NCBI RefSeq assembly: GCF_900637205.1
Contig: NZ_LR134355.1
Span: 2,728,001-2,792,000 of the forward strand
Length of the DNA stretch: 64,000 bases
Direction of reading: 5' to 3'
Source: Mycolicibacterium chitae
GTDB taxonomy: Bacteria; Actinomycetota; Actinomycetes; Mycobacteriales; Mycobacteriaceae
Shown here: positions 21,772 to 30,257 of the stretch, one piece after another
Numbering within the stretch: position 1 is the first letter of the stretch
Layout of the letters: the number at the start of each line of letters is the position of its first letter
Made by a program: the position numbers and the translations under genes
The notes under the pieces: model-generated
Told to the model about the DNA's origin: nothing
What the model saw: only the letters and a program-made list of their open reading frames with translations
Databases searched by the model: none

Positions 21772-23439
21772 TCACACCGCATCGAGCTGGTAAACCCGCA
21801 CCCAGTCGACCTGCATCTGCTGCGGGGCGAACGGCTCGTCGGGGTCCGGGTCGCCGGTCCACGGGTTGCCGATCGCCACGTTCATGATCAGGTAGTGCGG
21901 CCAGGCGCCGGAGAACGGCGTCCAGTCCCCGCCCATCGCCTCGTATTCGGCGCGGGTGATCTGCCCGGTCTGCACGCCGTCGACGTGCCAGATGATCTTG
22001 TCGGAATACCAGTCGATGCCGTACTCGTGGAAGTCCGCCGACAGGTCCACGCCGAGATCCTGCTCGACGCCCTGCAGCTGGATGTCGGTGGTGTTGTCGG
22101 TCTGCGCCGGGCCGTGGATGTTGCCGTGCCACATGCGTCGGCCTTCCGCGGTCCCGAGTCCGGGCACCTCGACGATGTCGACCTCGCCCTGCCGCGGCCA
22201 GTCGAAGTGGTGGCCCGGCTCCTCGCCGACCATCCAGAACGCCGGCAACGTGCCCTCGGTGTAGGGCATCTTGATGCGGGCCACGATCCGCGAATTCGCC
22301 TCGACGGAGACCTTCTCGTAGGTCACCACCCGCGCCGAGGTGTAGTCGTCCGGGGCGCCGCGGCCGTCCGGGGGCGTCTCGCGGCGCGCCTCGATCACCA
22401 GGACGCCGTCCTCGTTGACCCAGACGTTCGAGCCGTCCGATGTGTAGTACTGATTCTCGCCACCCGGCTCACCCCAGCGGCCGCTCTGCAGTCGCCAGTG
22501 CCGTTGGGCGTCGTCGAGGTTGTCGAAATTCGACTCCCAGATCAGCGTCGGCGGCTTCGGTGTGACCACCTCGGGCGGCGCGGACACCGGCGGTGCGGAC
22601 ACCGGCGGCGTCACCACGGGCGGCACGGGCACGGGTTTCACCGGGGTGAAGATGCCCGCGCGCAACCGCTCGCGCAAGTTCAGCAGGTGTGCGCGCAACT
22701 GCTCACCCAGTCGGACGCGCTGGGCCTGCAGGCGGCTCTGCAGGACCGTGGCCGGACGGGGTTGCAGCTGGGCCCGGACCCTCTCCTGCACTTGGGCCTG
22801 AACCTTGTCCTTGAGCGTGGCCTGGACCCGTTCCTGGAGCCCCTGCCCGAACTTTGTCGGCGCCGCCGGGTCCGTGGCCGTTGCCGCCTCGACGTCGACC
22901 TTTTCGATGGCCCGCGACTCGACGGACCTCGGCTCGACGGACCTCGGCTCCACAGTCCTTGCCTCGACCGCCCGGGCCTGGCGGGGACGCACCGATCTCG
23001 GCACCTCGTTCGGCGCCTCGGCGGCCACCTCCCGGGTGTTGACCCACTGCCGGCGCGATTCCCGACGCGGCGCAGTGCGTTCGATGTCGCGTGCCACATC
23101 GCGGTCGACCTTCGCCGCCGACAGCTTCTGCCGGAGCCGCTCGGTGGGTCGTTCCTCGGTCCCGCGTCCGGCCCGACGGTCGGTCCGCACCCGCGGCCCA
23201 CGCTCGCGGGCCGACTGGCGGGACTCGGATTTGACCGCGCGGTCGGCCTTGCTCGGCCGCGCCGACGACGAGTCCGAACGTGCACCGGTGGAGGATTCCG
23301 ACTCGGCCGCGGCCACGCCCGCGCCGACGGTGATGGCGGCACTGAGGCCGCCCGCCAACAGGCCGACGCCGAGCCAGTACCGATAGGCGTCCTTGTGCAC
23401 CGCTCGATGCTTCTTCTGAATTTGCGCACGACTGACCAT
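21772..23439 (-). CDS. secreted glycoside hydrolase family 16 protein with Arg/Glu-rich linker
   Basis: A 555-residue exported protein. The N-terminus (about 1-45) is a long signal region, KHRAVHKDAYRYWLGVGLLA ending GVAAA, of a kind I recall from other mycobacterial secreted proteins. Residues about 46-265 are a highly charged low-complexity linker with five R-x-V/I-E-x pentapeptides (156-180) and a Gln/Arg helical stretch (200-262). A Pro/Val linker (265-297) leads to the GH16 beta-jelly-roll (about 298-555) with active site EVDIVE at 419-424 (Glu419 nucleophile, Glu424 acid/base). The substrate is a beta-glucan or related polymer; exact specificity is unknown. It stands alone, divergently placed from nothing obvious. 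Confidence 0.88.
   Translation of the reverse strand: MVSRAQIQKKHRAVHKDAYRYWLGVGLLAGGLSAAITVGAGVAAAESESSTGARSDSSSARPSKADRAVKSESRQSARERGPRVRTDRRAGRGTEERPTERLRQKLSAAKVDRDVARDIERTAPRRESRRQWVNTREVAAEAPNEVPRSVRPRQARAVEARTVEPRSVEPRSVESRAIEKVDVEAATATDPAAPTKFGQGLQERVQATLKDKVQAQVQERVRAQLQPRPATVLQSRLQAQRVRLGEQLRAHLLNLRERLRAGIFTPVKPVPVPPVVTPPVSAPPVSAPPEVVTPKPPTLIWESNFDNLDDAQRHWRLQSGRWGEPGGENQYYTSDGSNVWVNEDGVLVIEARRETPPDGRGAPDDYTSARVVTYEKVSVEANSRIVARIKMPYTEGTLPAFWMVGEEPGHHFDWPRQGEVDIVEVPGLGTAEGRRMWHGNIHGPAQTDNTTDIQLQGVEQDLGVDLSADFHEYGIDWYSDKIIWHVDGVQTGQITRAEYEAMGGDWTPFSGAWPHYLIMNVAIGNPWTGDPDPDEPFAPQQMQVDWVRVYQLDAV
22900..22974 (-). repeat. five tandem pentapeptide codon repeats in the GH16 linker
   Basis: Residues 156-180 read RAVEA, RTVEP, RSVEP, RSVES, RAIEK: five 15-base units with consensus R-x-V-E-x. 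Two central units are almost identical at DNA level (tcgacggacctcggc on the plus strand, twice in tandem). Confidence 0.85.
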
Positions 23440-23835
23440 CTACCGTTCCTCCAATTTCCTCGGGCTGCTGAGGTAAATCAAAAGCACAAAATGGGTATTG
23501 CCGAATCAGCTGCAGCTGTGTGAATTCATGGGTAATTTGAATTCAAACTAATCAACGGACGGATTGCGAAAACATCCGAAGTCGCTCTGCTACAAGGCTT
23601 CTGCCCTTTCGACGGCGTGACGAGCTCCTGCGCAGGACTGTAACCGACAGTCACCGACAGCGCATTCGGAATGCGCGATAATGGCGCTATATATCAGGAA
23701 TGGTAATTCCGTCGCACTGTGCCGACAATTTGCCAGAATTGCGCTCTCGGAACACATTGGCCACCGGACGCGATTCCGCCGCGCACCGCGTCACCGGTTT
23801 TCGTGCTGGCAGCCCGCATCGGGCCGCCCCGATCG
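23440..23835. other. 396-base AT-rich intergenic region upstream of the GH16 gene
   Basis: No convincing gene is present. The part next to the GH16 start is unusually AT-rich and contains two dyads 17 bases apart: TGAATTCA (23521-23528) and TTTGAATTCAAA (23536-23547). GGAAT-ggta-ATTCC lies at 23697-23710 near a TATATAT run. These are candidate operator or promoter elements. The right part adjoins the 3' end of the acyl-CoA ligase gene. An open frame from 23700 on the plus strand lacks codon bias and is rejected. Confidence 0.45.
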
Positions 23836-25377
23836 TCAGCTTCGGTAACGATCCCGCAGCCGGCCCTTCACCAATTTGCCGGTCGGGGTGCGGGGCAGGT
23901 CGGTGTCGAACTCGTAGCGCCGCGGCAACTTGTAGTGCGCGATGCGCTCGCGCAGGAATCCGTCCAGCGTTGCGGCCAGGTCCGGTTCGGCACCCTCGAC
24001 CGGGTGCACCACCGCCACAACGGATTCGCCCATCTCCGCATCGGGCACGCCGATCACCGCGACGTCGAAGACGGACGGGTGCAGCGCCAGCGCGTTCTCG
24101 ATCTCCTGCGGATAGATGTTGACCCCGCCGGAGATGATCGTGAATGACTTGCGGTCGGTCAGGAACAGGAAACCGTCCCCGTCCAGATAGCCGATGTCGC
24201 CGTTGGTGGTCCAGTTCGGATGCTCGGGATGCCGGGTGTCCGACGTGCGGCCGGGATCGTTGTGATACTCGAACGGCGCGGTGTCCCGCTCGAAGTAGAC
24301 CGTTCCGATCTCCCCCGTCGCCAACTCCCGGCCATCGTCGTCACAGACCCGCACGACGCCAAGCCGTGACTGCCCCACCGAGCCCGGACGTTCCAGCCAC
24401 TGATCGCTGTCGATCATCGTGACGCCGTTCATCTCGGTGGCGGAGTAGTACTCCAGCAGGATCGGTCCCCACCAGTCGATCATCGCGCGCTTGACGTCCA
24501 CCGGGCAGGGCGCCGCGGCGTGCACGGCCGACCGCAGCGAGGACACGTCATAGGAGGCGCGCACCGACGCGTCGAGCTTGAGCATCCGCACGAACATCGT
24601 TGGCACCCACTGGCTGTGGGTGGCACGGTGCCGCTCGATCTGGCGGAGCGCATCCTCGGCATCGAATTTGCGCATCATCACGACGGTGGCACCGGTGCGG
24701 TGGGCCATCGCCATGAAGCGCAGCGGCGCGGCGTGGTAGACCGGCGCCGGCGACAGGTACACCGACTCGGCGTCGAGCCCGATGGCCGGGCCGAACAGCG
24801 CGGTCACCGCATCGCCCGCCTCGTCCACGGCGCGGTCGGGCAGCGGAACCTTGATGCCCTTCGGGAAACCGGTGGTCCCCGACGAGTAGAGCATGTCCAC
24901 CCCGCACGGCTGCGCGGGCAGCGGCTGCGAGGACGCCGCGGCGATGATCGCCTCGTAATCCTCGAACCCGTCGATGCCCCCGGTGCCGTCGGGGCCGGCC
25001 AGTGCAACCCTGCGCTGAACGCCCGGGGTCTGTGCCACCACCGCGGGCGCGATCGCGGCGTAGCGCTGCGCGACGACGAGGGTCTGGGCGCCGCAGTCGT
25101 TGACGATGTAGGCGACCTCGTCGGCGCTGAGCTGCGAGTTGACGAATGTGATGTAGAGTCCGGATCGCATTGCGGCCCAGTAGATCTCCAGCGCACGCGG
25201 CTGGTTGTCGGTCAGGATCGCGACGTGCTCACCGGACCGGACCCCCTGGTCGTAGAGGTGTCGCGCGAACCGCAGCGATCGGGTGTCGAGCTCACGATAG
25301 GTGACGGTGTCGCCGGTGTCGGCCATGATGATCGCCGGCTTGTCGGGGGCGCTCTGCGCATAGGTGCCCGGATACAT
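23836..25377 (-). CDS. fatty-acid/acyl-CoA synthetase (AMP-forming)
   Basis: ANL-superfamily ligase of 513 residues that activates a carboxylic acid through an acyl-adenylate to the CoA thioester. Motifs are the P-loop MLYSSGTTGFPKGIKVP, the A5 region LEYYSATEMNGVTM, the hinge TNGDIGYLDGDGFLFLTDR and the C-terminal catalytic Lys in PTGKLVKGRLRDR. The start is ATG 25377 with GAGAGGGA upstream; an upstream in-frame extension to 25425 is unlikely. It is the last gene after aldehyde and alcohol dehydrogenases (10 bases from adh), so its substrate is probably the acid they produce. Specificity cannot be read from sequence. Confidence 0.9.
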   Translation of the reverse strand: MYPGTYAQSAPDKPAIIMADTGDTVTYRELDTRSLRFARHLYDQGVRSGEHVAILTDNQPRALEIYWAAMRSGLYITFVNSQLSADEVAYIVNDCGAQTLVVAQRYAAIAPAVVAQTPGVQRRVALAGPDGTGGIDGFEDYEAIIAAASSQPLPAQPCGVDMLYSSGTTGFPKGIKVPLPDRAVDEAGDAVTALFGPAIGLDAESVYLSPAPVYHAAPLRFMAMAHRTGATVVMMRKFDAEDALRQIERHRATHSQWVPTMFVRMLKLDASVRASYDVSSLRSAVHAAAPCPVDVKRAMIDWWGPILLEYYSATEMNGVTMIDSDQWLERPGSVGQSRLGVVRVCDDDGRELATGEIGTVYFERDTAPFEYHNDPGRTSDTRHPEHPNWTTNGDIGYLDGDGFLFLTDRKSFTIISGGVNIYPQEIENALALHPSVFDVAVIGVPDAEMGESVVAVVHPVEGAEPDLAATLDGFLRERIAHYKLPRRYEFDTDLPRTPTGKLVKGRLRDRYRS

Positions 25378-25387
25378 GGATTCCCTC

Positions 25388-26485
25388 TCAGCTTCCCGGC
25401 AGCAGCACGGGTTTGATGATCTCACCGGCCAGCGCGCGCTGTTCGGCGGTGTTGATCTCCGACAGCGGGAAGGTCTCGACGAGCCGGTCGAACGGGAATC
25501 GACCGCTGCGCCACAGTTCGATCAGGGTCGGGATGAACGTCCGCGGGTCCGCGTCGCCCTCCAGGATGCCGGTGATGGTGCGGCCAACGGTGAGGGTGAG
25601 CGGACCGATCGCCAGATCCCCCTGCTGGACCCCGACGGTGCCCAGGGTGCCGCGCGCGGCCAGGGACTCCAGGGCGGCCGCGATGACCGTCGGCAGTCCC
25701 GTGGTGTCCAGGCCGTACTGCGGCCCGGCCGGGACGATCTCGCGGATCTGTGCGGTCAGGTCGCCCTGGCCGGCGGTGATGGTGTCGGTGGCGCCCAGTT
25801 CCCGGGCCAGCGCCAGCCGTTCGGGGTTGAGGTCAACGGCGATGATCCGGCCCGCGCCGGCCACCTTCGCGGCCATCACGGCCGAGAGTCCGACGGCACC
25901 GGTGCCGGTGATGACGATGTGCTCCCCCGGCCGGATCCGCAACACCTCGAGCACCGCACCGGCGCCGGTCTGCACGCCGCAGCCGAGCGGCCCGAGCAGT
26001 TCCAACGGCAGTTCCTTGTCGACCACGACGGCATTGCGCGCATCGACCACCGCGTGCGAGGCGAACGAGGACTGGCCGAACCACCGGCCCGCCACCGGTG
26101 CTCCCGCCGAGTCGGTCAGCGGTGCGGCTCCCCCGACACCCTGACCGACGAGGTTGCGTTCCAAAAACGTGTCACAGTAGGCCGGATGGGCCGCGCGGCA
26201 GTTGACGCAGTGGCCGCACGAATCGAAGCTGAGCACCACGTGGTCGCCCACCGCGACGGTCTGCACCGCCTCACCCACGGCCTCCACGACGCCGGCCCCC
26301 TCGTGCCCCAGCACAATCGGCGGCGGCCCGAAGCCCGCGCCCGCGCGCGGCAACACATCGGTGTGGCAGTGTCCGGCGCCGACGATCCGCACCCGCACCT
26401 GATGCGCCCCCGGGTCGGCCAGTTCCAGCTCTTCGATGGTGAACGGCGATGCTTCGCCGCGCAGCACGGCGGCCTGGATTCTCAT
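25388..26485 (-). CDS. zinc-dependent alcohol dehydrogenase
   Basis: Medium-chain dehydrogenase/reductase of 365 residues, of the class-III/aryl-alcohol type. Catalytic zinc ligands are Cys40 (GAGHCHTD), His61 (LGHEGAG) and Cys169 (PLGCGVQTG). The structural zinc loop has Cys90, Cys93, Cys96 and Cys104. The Rossmann motif is GTGAVGLSAVMAAKVAG, and the following acidic residue (VDLNPERL) indicates NAD preference. Start ATG 26485 overlaps the aldehyde dehydrogenase stop (ATGA). It would oxidise the alcohol formed by the neighbouring P450; the natural substrate is unknown. Confidence 0.92.
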   Translation of the reverse strand: MRIQAAVLRGEASPFTIEELELADPGAHQVRVRIVGAGHCHTDVLPRAGAGFGPPPIVLGHEGAGVVEAVGEAVQTVAVGDHVVLSFDSCGHCVNCRAAHPAYCDTFLERNLVGQGVGGAAPLTDSAGAPVAGRWFGQSSFASHAVVDARNAVVVDKELPLELLGPLGCGVQTGAGAVLEVLRIRPGEHIVITGTGAVGLSAVMAAKVAGAGRIIAVDLNPERLALARELGATDTITAGQGDLTAQIREIVPAGPQYGLDTTGLPTVIAAALESLAARGTLGTVGVQQGDLAIGPLTLTVGRTITGILEGDADPRTFIPTLIELWRSGRFPFDRLVETFPLSEINTAEQRALAGEIIKPVLLPGS

Positions 26486-27957
26486 TGCGGCGCTACCTCT
26501 TTCGCGGGCAGGAAGATCGACTTGACCTGTTGATAGGCGGCCAGGCCCTCGGGGCCCAGCTCACGCCCCAGGCCGCTGGCCTTGACGCCGCCGAACGGGG
26601 CGTGCAGATCCAGAGCGTAATCGTTGACGCCGATGCTGCCGGTCTGGACCCGGCGAGCCACCGCGAGGCCGCGGTCCTGGTCCCCGGTCCACACGCTGCC
26701 ACCCAGGCCGAAGTCGGAGTCGTTGGCGATGGCCACGGCGTCGTCGACGTCGCCGTACGGGATCACGGCCAGCACGGGTCCGAAGATCTCCTCCCGGGCG
26801 ATGGTGTGGGAGTTGTCCACGTTGTCGAAGATGGTGGGCGCGACGAACCAGCCGGCGTCCAGACCGTCGGGCCGGTCGCCGCCGGTGGTGACGCGGCCGC
26901 CGTCGGCCACTCCCTTGGCGATGTAGTCCTGCACGCGTCGCTGCTGGTTGGCGGTCGCCAGCGGCCCGATCTGGGTGGCCGGGTCCAGCGCGTCGCCGAC
27001 GTTGAGGGCACGGGCGAAATCGGTGAGCAGGTCCACGGTTTCGCGGTAGCGCGCCTGGGGGGCCAGCACCCGGGTGCCCAGATAGCAGGTCTGTCCGTTG
27101 TTCATCAGGGTCGCGGTGAAGAACTGCGACAGCAGCGACGGCAGGTCGGCGTCGTCGAGGACGATCGCGGCCGATTTGCCGCCGAGTTCCAGCGTCACCG
27201 GCCGGATCAACCGGCCGCAGGCCTCCCCGATGGCCCGGCCCGCGGCGGTGGAACCGGTGAACGCGACCTTGTCGACACCGGGGTGCTCGACGAGGTAAGC
27301 GCCGACCTCGCGGCCGCCGGGCACGATGTTGATCACCCCGGCCGGAATGTCGGACTCCGCGATGGCCTCGGCGAGCAGATAGGAGTCGAGCACGGTCTCC
27401 GGCGAGGGTTTGACCACCACCGTGCAACCCGCCGCCAGCAGCGGCGCGAGCTTGAAGAAGGTCAACGTCTGGGGGAAGTTCCACGGCACGATCGCCGCGA
27501 CCACGCCGATCGGTTCGCGCCGCACCACGGTGGTGCCCCCGCCGAAGGCGCTCCGCCGCTCCTCGGCGGGCTGTTCGGCGGCGAGGTTCGCGTAGTAGTT
27601 CAGCAACGTCGCCGGCATGACGGCCTCGGTGGCCGAGGCGATCGAGATCGGCATGCCGTTCTGCGTGCTGACCGCGGCGGCGGTTTCGTTCGAGCGGGCC
27701 AGCAGCGCGGTGGCCAGCGAGGTGATCGCGGCGGCGCGCGCCGCCGCGCCCCGGGTGGCCCAGTCGGATTCGTCGAAGGCGCGGCGCGCCGCGGCGACGG
27801 CGGCGTCCACATCGGGGCGCTCGGCGGCCGGGACCGTCGCGACCGCGGCCCCGGTGCTCGCGTTGTTGATCTCGATGCGTTGGGCCCCCGAGGGCGCGGC
27901 CCAGGTGCCGTCGATCCAGAAGCCCCGGGATTCGGTGATCGGTTCGGTGACGGTCAT
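26482..27957 (-). CDS. NAD(P)-dependent aldehyde dehydrogenase
   Basis: A 491-residue ALDH-superfamily enzyme with Asn160 (VPWNFP), general base Glu257 (LELGGKS) and catalytic Cys291 (NNGQTCYLGTR). EEIFGPVLAVIPY and the C-terminal PFGGVKASGLGRELG are present. First gene of a three-gene operon (ALDH-ADH-ligase) divergent from the P450. It oxidises an aldehyde to the acid that the ligase would activate. The complete motif set suggests an active enzyme. Confidence 0.94.
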   Translation of the reverse strand: MTVTEPITESRGFWIDGTWAAPSGAQRIEINNASTGAAVATVPAAERPDVDAAVAAARRAFDESDWATRGAAARAAAITSLATALLARSNETAAAVSTQNGMPISIASATEAVMPATLLNYYANLAAEQPAEERRSAFGGGTTVVRREPIGVVAAIVPWNFPQTLTFFKLAPLLAAGCTVVVKPSPETVLDSYLLAEAIAESDIPAGVINIVPGGREVGAYLVEHPGVDKVAFTGSTAAGRAIGEACGRLIRPVTLELGGKSAAIVLDDADLPSLLSQFFTATLMNNGQTCYLGTRVLAPQARYRETVDLLTDFARALNVGDALDPATQIGPLATANQQRRVQDYIAKGVADGGRVTTGGDRPDGLDAGWFVAPTIFDNVDNSHTIAREEIFGPVLAVIPYGDVDDAVAIANDSDFGLGGSVWTGDQDRGLAVARRVQTGSIGVNDYALDLHAPFGGVKASGLGRELGPEGLAAYQQVKSIFLPAKEVAPQ

Positions 27958-28055
27958 CGTTCCGCCTGCAGTGAGGTCCTACGGCGTGCGCCGGCCACGT
28001 CGCGTCGACGATAGCCGCAGCACACTCGGTCCTGCGCTGTGACGCCCATCATTGT

Positions 28056-28070
28056 AACATAGTTTATGTT
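28056..28070. promoter_or_regulatory. inverted repeat in the ALDH/P450 divergent promoter
   Basis: AACATAGTTTATGTT is a perfect 6-bp dyad (AACATA-gtt-TATGTT) in an AT-rich patch of the 144-base divergent region. It ends 31 bases before the P450 ATG. Its size suits a TetR-family dimer, and a TetR gene follows the P450. It is not the KstR motif, because the spacing differs. Confidence 0.6.
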
Positions 28071-28101
28071 TGGTTCACCGGCGAGCATAAGGAGTGCAGC
28101 C

Positions 28102-29357
28102 ATGACGACAGGTCTGATCACCGACGACACCGCGGTCCCCACGGGAGTCGCCGACGTCAACGTGTTCGATCCGCACTGGTGGGTCGACGGCCCGCCGCAC
28201 GATCTGTTCGCCCGGATGCGCCGCGAGGCCCCCGTGCACTGGAACCCGCTCGGCGACGGCGCCGGGTGCTGGTCGCTGTTCGGCCACGCCGAGATCACCA
28301 CGGTCAGCCACGACTCCGAGACCTTCTCCAGCCGGCGCGGCGGCGTGTTCGTCAACCCCGATCAGGTGCTGAACCTGGACGTGATCGGCAACCAGCTGCT
28401 CTACATGGACCCGCCGACGCACACCCGGTACCGCAAGATCCTGGCCCGGGTGTTCACCCCGGCCGCGGTCGCCCGAATGGAGGCCGGCATCCGCGCCCGC
28501 GTCACCTCGATCATCGACAAGGTCATCGAGGCCGGCCGCGCGGACTTCGTGGAGGACATCGCCGTGCCGATCCCCCTGCTGATCCTGATGGAACTCATGG
28601 GGGCCCGGAGAAGGATCTGCCCGAGTTCTACGACTGGACCGAGCGCATCGAACAATCCATCCGTTCGACCGAATCCAATGCCGCCGAACAGGTTTTCGGC
28701 GAGATGGGCGCCTACCTCGCCCAACAGGTGATCGCCCAGTCCGAGGCGGCCGTCGAGGACTCGCTGGTGATGCGGTTGCGGCGCGCCGAGGTCGACGGGG
28801 AGGAGCTGACCGACCTGGAGATCGTGATGTTCTTCGGCCTGCTCACCTTCGCCGGCAACGACACCACCCGCAACACCGCCGCCACTGGCCTACGCACCCT
28901 GCTCGAGCATCCCGAGGCGTTGCGCGAACTCTACGAGGAGCCGGCGCTCATCCCCGGCGCCATCGAGGAGATCCTGCGCTGGACGTCGGTGGTCCAGTGG
29001 TTCGCCCGCACCGCCACCCGCGACGTGGAGCTGGGCGGCCGACAGATCCGGGCCGGCGACAAACTCGTCATGTGGTACGGCAGCGGATCTCGGGACGAGG
29101 CCGTCTTCGACGACGCCGCCACCTTCGACATCCACCGGCCCAAACCCGACCACATGGCGTTCGGCGACGGCGGCAGGCACTTTTGCCTCGGCGCCAGCCT
29201 GGCCCGGCTGGAACTGCGCGTCATCTTCGAGGAAGTGCTGGACCGGATGAAGGACCTGCGTTCCGACGGTGCGGCCGAACTGGTGCCGTCGCACTGGGCG
29301 TACGGCCTGTCGAAGCTGCCCGTGGCGTTCACGCCGGGACCGCGCCGGGGTGCGTAA
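28102..29357 (+). pseudogene. cytochrome P450, frameshifted near 28597-28607
   Basis: Two overlapping frames together encode one P450. The first (from ATG 28102, AAGGAG upstream) ends its homology at LILMELMG; the second continues with PEKDLPEFYDW to the stop at 29357. Restoring one base near 28603 gives about 418 residues. The second part has I-helix FAGNDTTRN, ExxR in EEILRWTSVV, and the heme loop AFGDGGRHFCLGASLARLEL with the Cys ligand, so the gene was functional until recently or the shift is a sequencing error (GGGGG followed by CCC). It resembles the mycobacterial CYP124/125/142 group of lipid or sterol hydroxylases, by general similarity only. Redox partners are not encoded nearby. 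Confidence 0.88.
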
Positions 29358-29368
29358 AGATATAGAGC

Positions 29369-29926
29369 ATGCACAAAATCGTCGACCGGCAGGACTACTT
29401 CTCGGCCGCCATCGACATCCTCGCCGAGGCCGACCACGGCGGCCTGAAGCTGACCCCGCTGTGCCGGCGCCTCGAGGTCACGACCGGGTCCTTCTACCAC
29501 TACTTCGGTAGTTGGGCCCGGTTCAAGACCGAACTGCTCGAGTTCTGGCTGCAGGATCGCACCCTGGAACTTGCCGAAGCGGCCCGCCGCCAGGGCGATC
29601 CGCAGCGCACACTCGAGGCGCTGATCGACTTCGCGTGTGGCTTCCCGCACAGCGCCGAAGCAGCCATCCGGGCGTGGTCACACAGCGACCAGGAGGTCCG
29701 CCAGGTCCAGGCCACCGTCGACGAGCAGCGCTACCGCGTCACCTACGAGACGCTGCAGCTACTTCTCGACAACGATGCCGATGCGGAAATGCTGGCCCGG
29801 ATGGCGATCTTCACCCTCAACGGCTATCAGCAGACGCAACCGCTGCCCGGCGTCGAGCACCTGCGCCGCTCGCTGAACCTGGTGCTCACCGAGCTGCTGG
29901 CGCCGCGGGCGGCTGTCAGACCGTGA
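29369..29926 (+). CDS. TetR/AcrR family regulator
   Basis: A 185-residue regulator with N-terminal HTH (CRRLEVTTGSFYHYFGSWARF) and an all-helical C-terminal domain. It starts 11 bases after the P450 stop, so it is probably co-transcribed with it. The likely target is the inverted repeat at 28056-28070, which would control both arms of the cassette; this is inference. The inducer is unknown but may be a substrate or CoA thioester of the pathway. The 3' end overlaps the convergent sufT by 11 bases. Confidence 0.88.
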   Translation: MHKIVDRQDYFSAAIDILAEADHGGLKLTPLCRRLEVTTGSFYHYFGSWARFKTELLEFWLQDRTLELAEAARRQGDPQRTLEALIDFACGFPHSAEAAIRAWSHSDQEVRQVQATVDEQRYRVTYETLQLLLDNDADAEMLARMAIFTLNGYQQTQPLPGVEHLRRSLNLVLTELLAPRAAVRP

Positions 29927-30257
29927 AGCCGAGGGCGCGCAGCTGCTCGCGGCCGTCCTCGGTGATCTTGTCCGGACCCCACGGCGGGTTCCAGACCCAG
30001 TTGATCTTGATCTCGTTGACCAGGCCGGAGCCCACCAGCGCCTGTCGGGACTGATCCTCGATGACGTCGGTCAGCGGGCATGCCGGGGAGGTCAGCGTCA
30101 TGTCGATCAACGCCACCGGACCGGTCTCGCCCTCCTCCAGGTTCAGCCCGTACACCAGGCCGAGGTCGACGACGTTGATGCCCAGTTCGGGGTCGACCAC
30201 GTCGTGCATGGCCTCCTCAAGATCGGCGATCACATTGTCACTGGTGGTCTCGCTCAT
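29916..30257 (-). CDS. sufT: SUF system protein SufT (MIP18/DUF59 family)
   Basis: A 113-residue DUF59 protein that assists Fe-S cluster maturation or delivery. The family core is present: VVDPELGINVVDLGLVYGLN, then MTLTSPACPLTD with the conserved Cys, and the C-terminal WNPPWGPDKITEDGREQLRALGF. It is equivalent to Rv1466. The start is ATG 30257, overlapping the sufU stop (ATGA), and it is the last gene of the suf operon. Confidence 0.94.
   Translation of the reverse strand: MSETTSDNVIADLEEAMHDVVDPELGINVVDLGLVYGLNLEEGETGPVALIDMTLTSPACPLTDVIEDQSRQALVGSGLVNEIKINWVWNPPWGPDKITEDGREQLRALGFTV

Noticed and set aside
23700..24122. Plus-strand open frame in the gap before and into the acyl-CoA ligase gene
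   Set aside because: It switches to Arg/Pro-rich shadow sequence as soon as it enters the ligase gene and has no ribosome-binding site.
28050..28075. A KstR/KstR2 cholesterol-regulon box before the P450
   Set aside because: AAC and GTT arms are present but separated by three bases rather than two, and the flanks do not fit TnnAACnnGTTnnA.
28590..28615. Programmed -1 ribosomal frameshift joining the two P450 halves
   Set aside because: The direction fits (-1), but ATG-GGG-GCC is not a canonical slippery heptamer and I see no obvious downstream structure. A one-base deletion or sequencing error is simpler.
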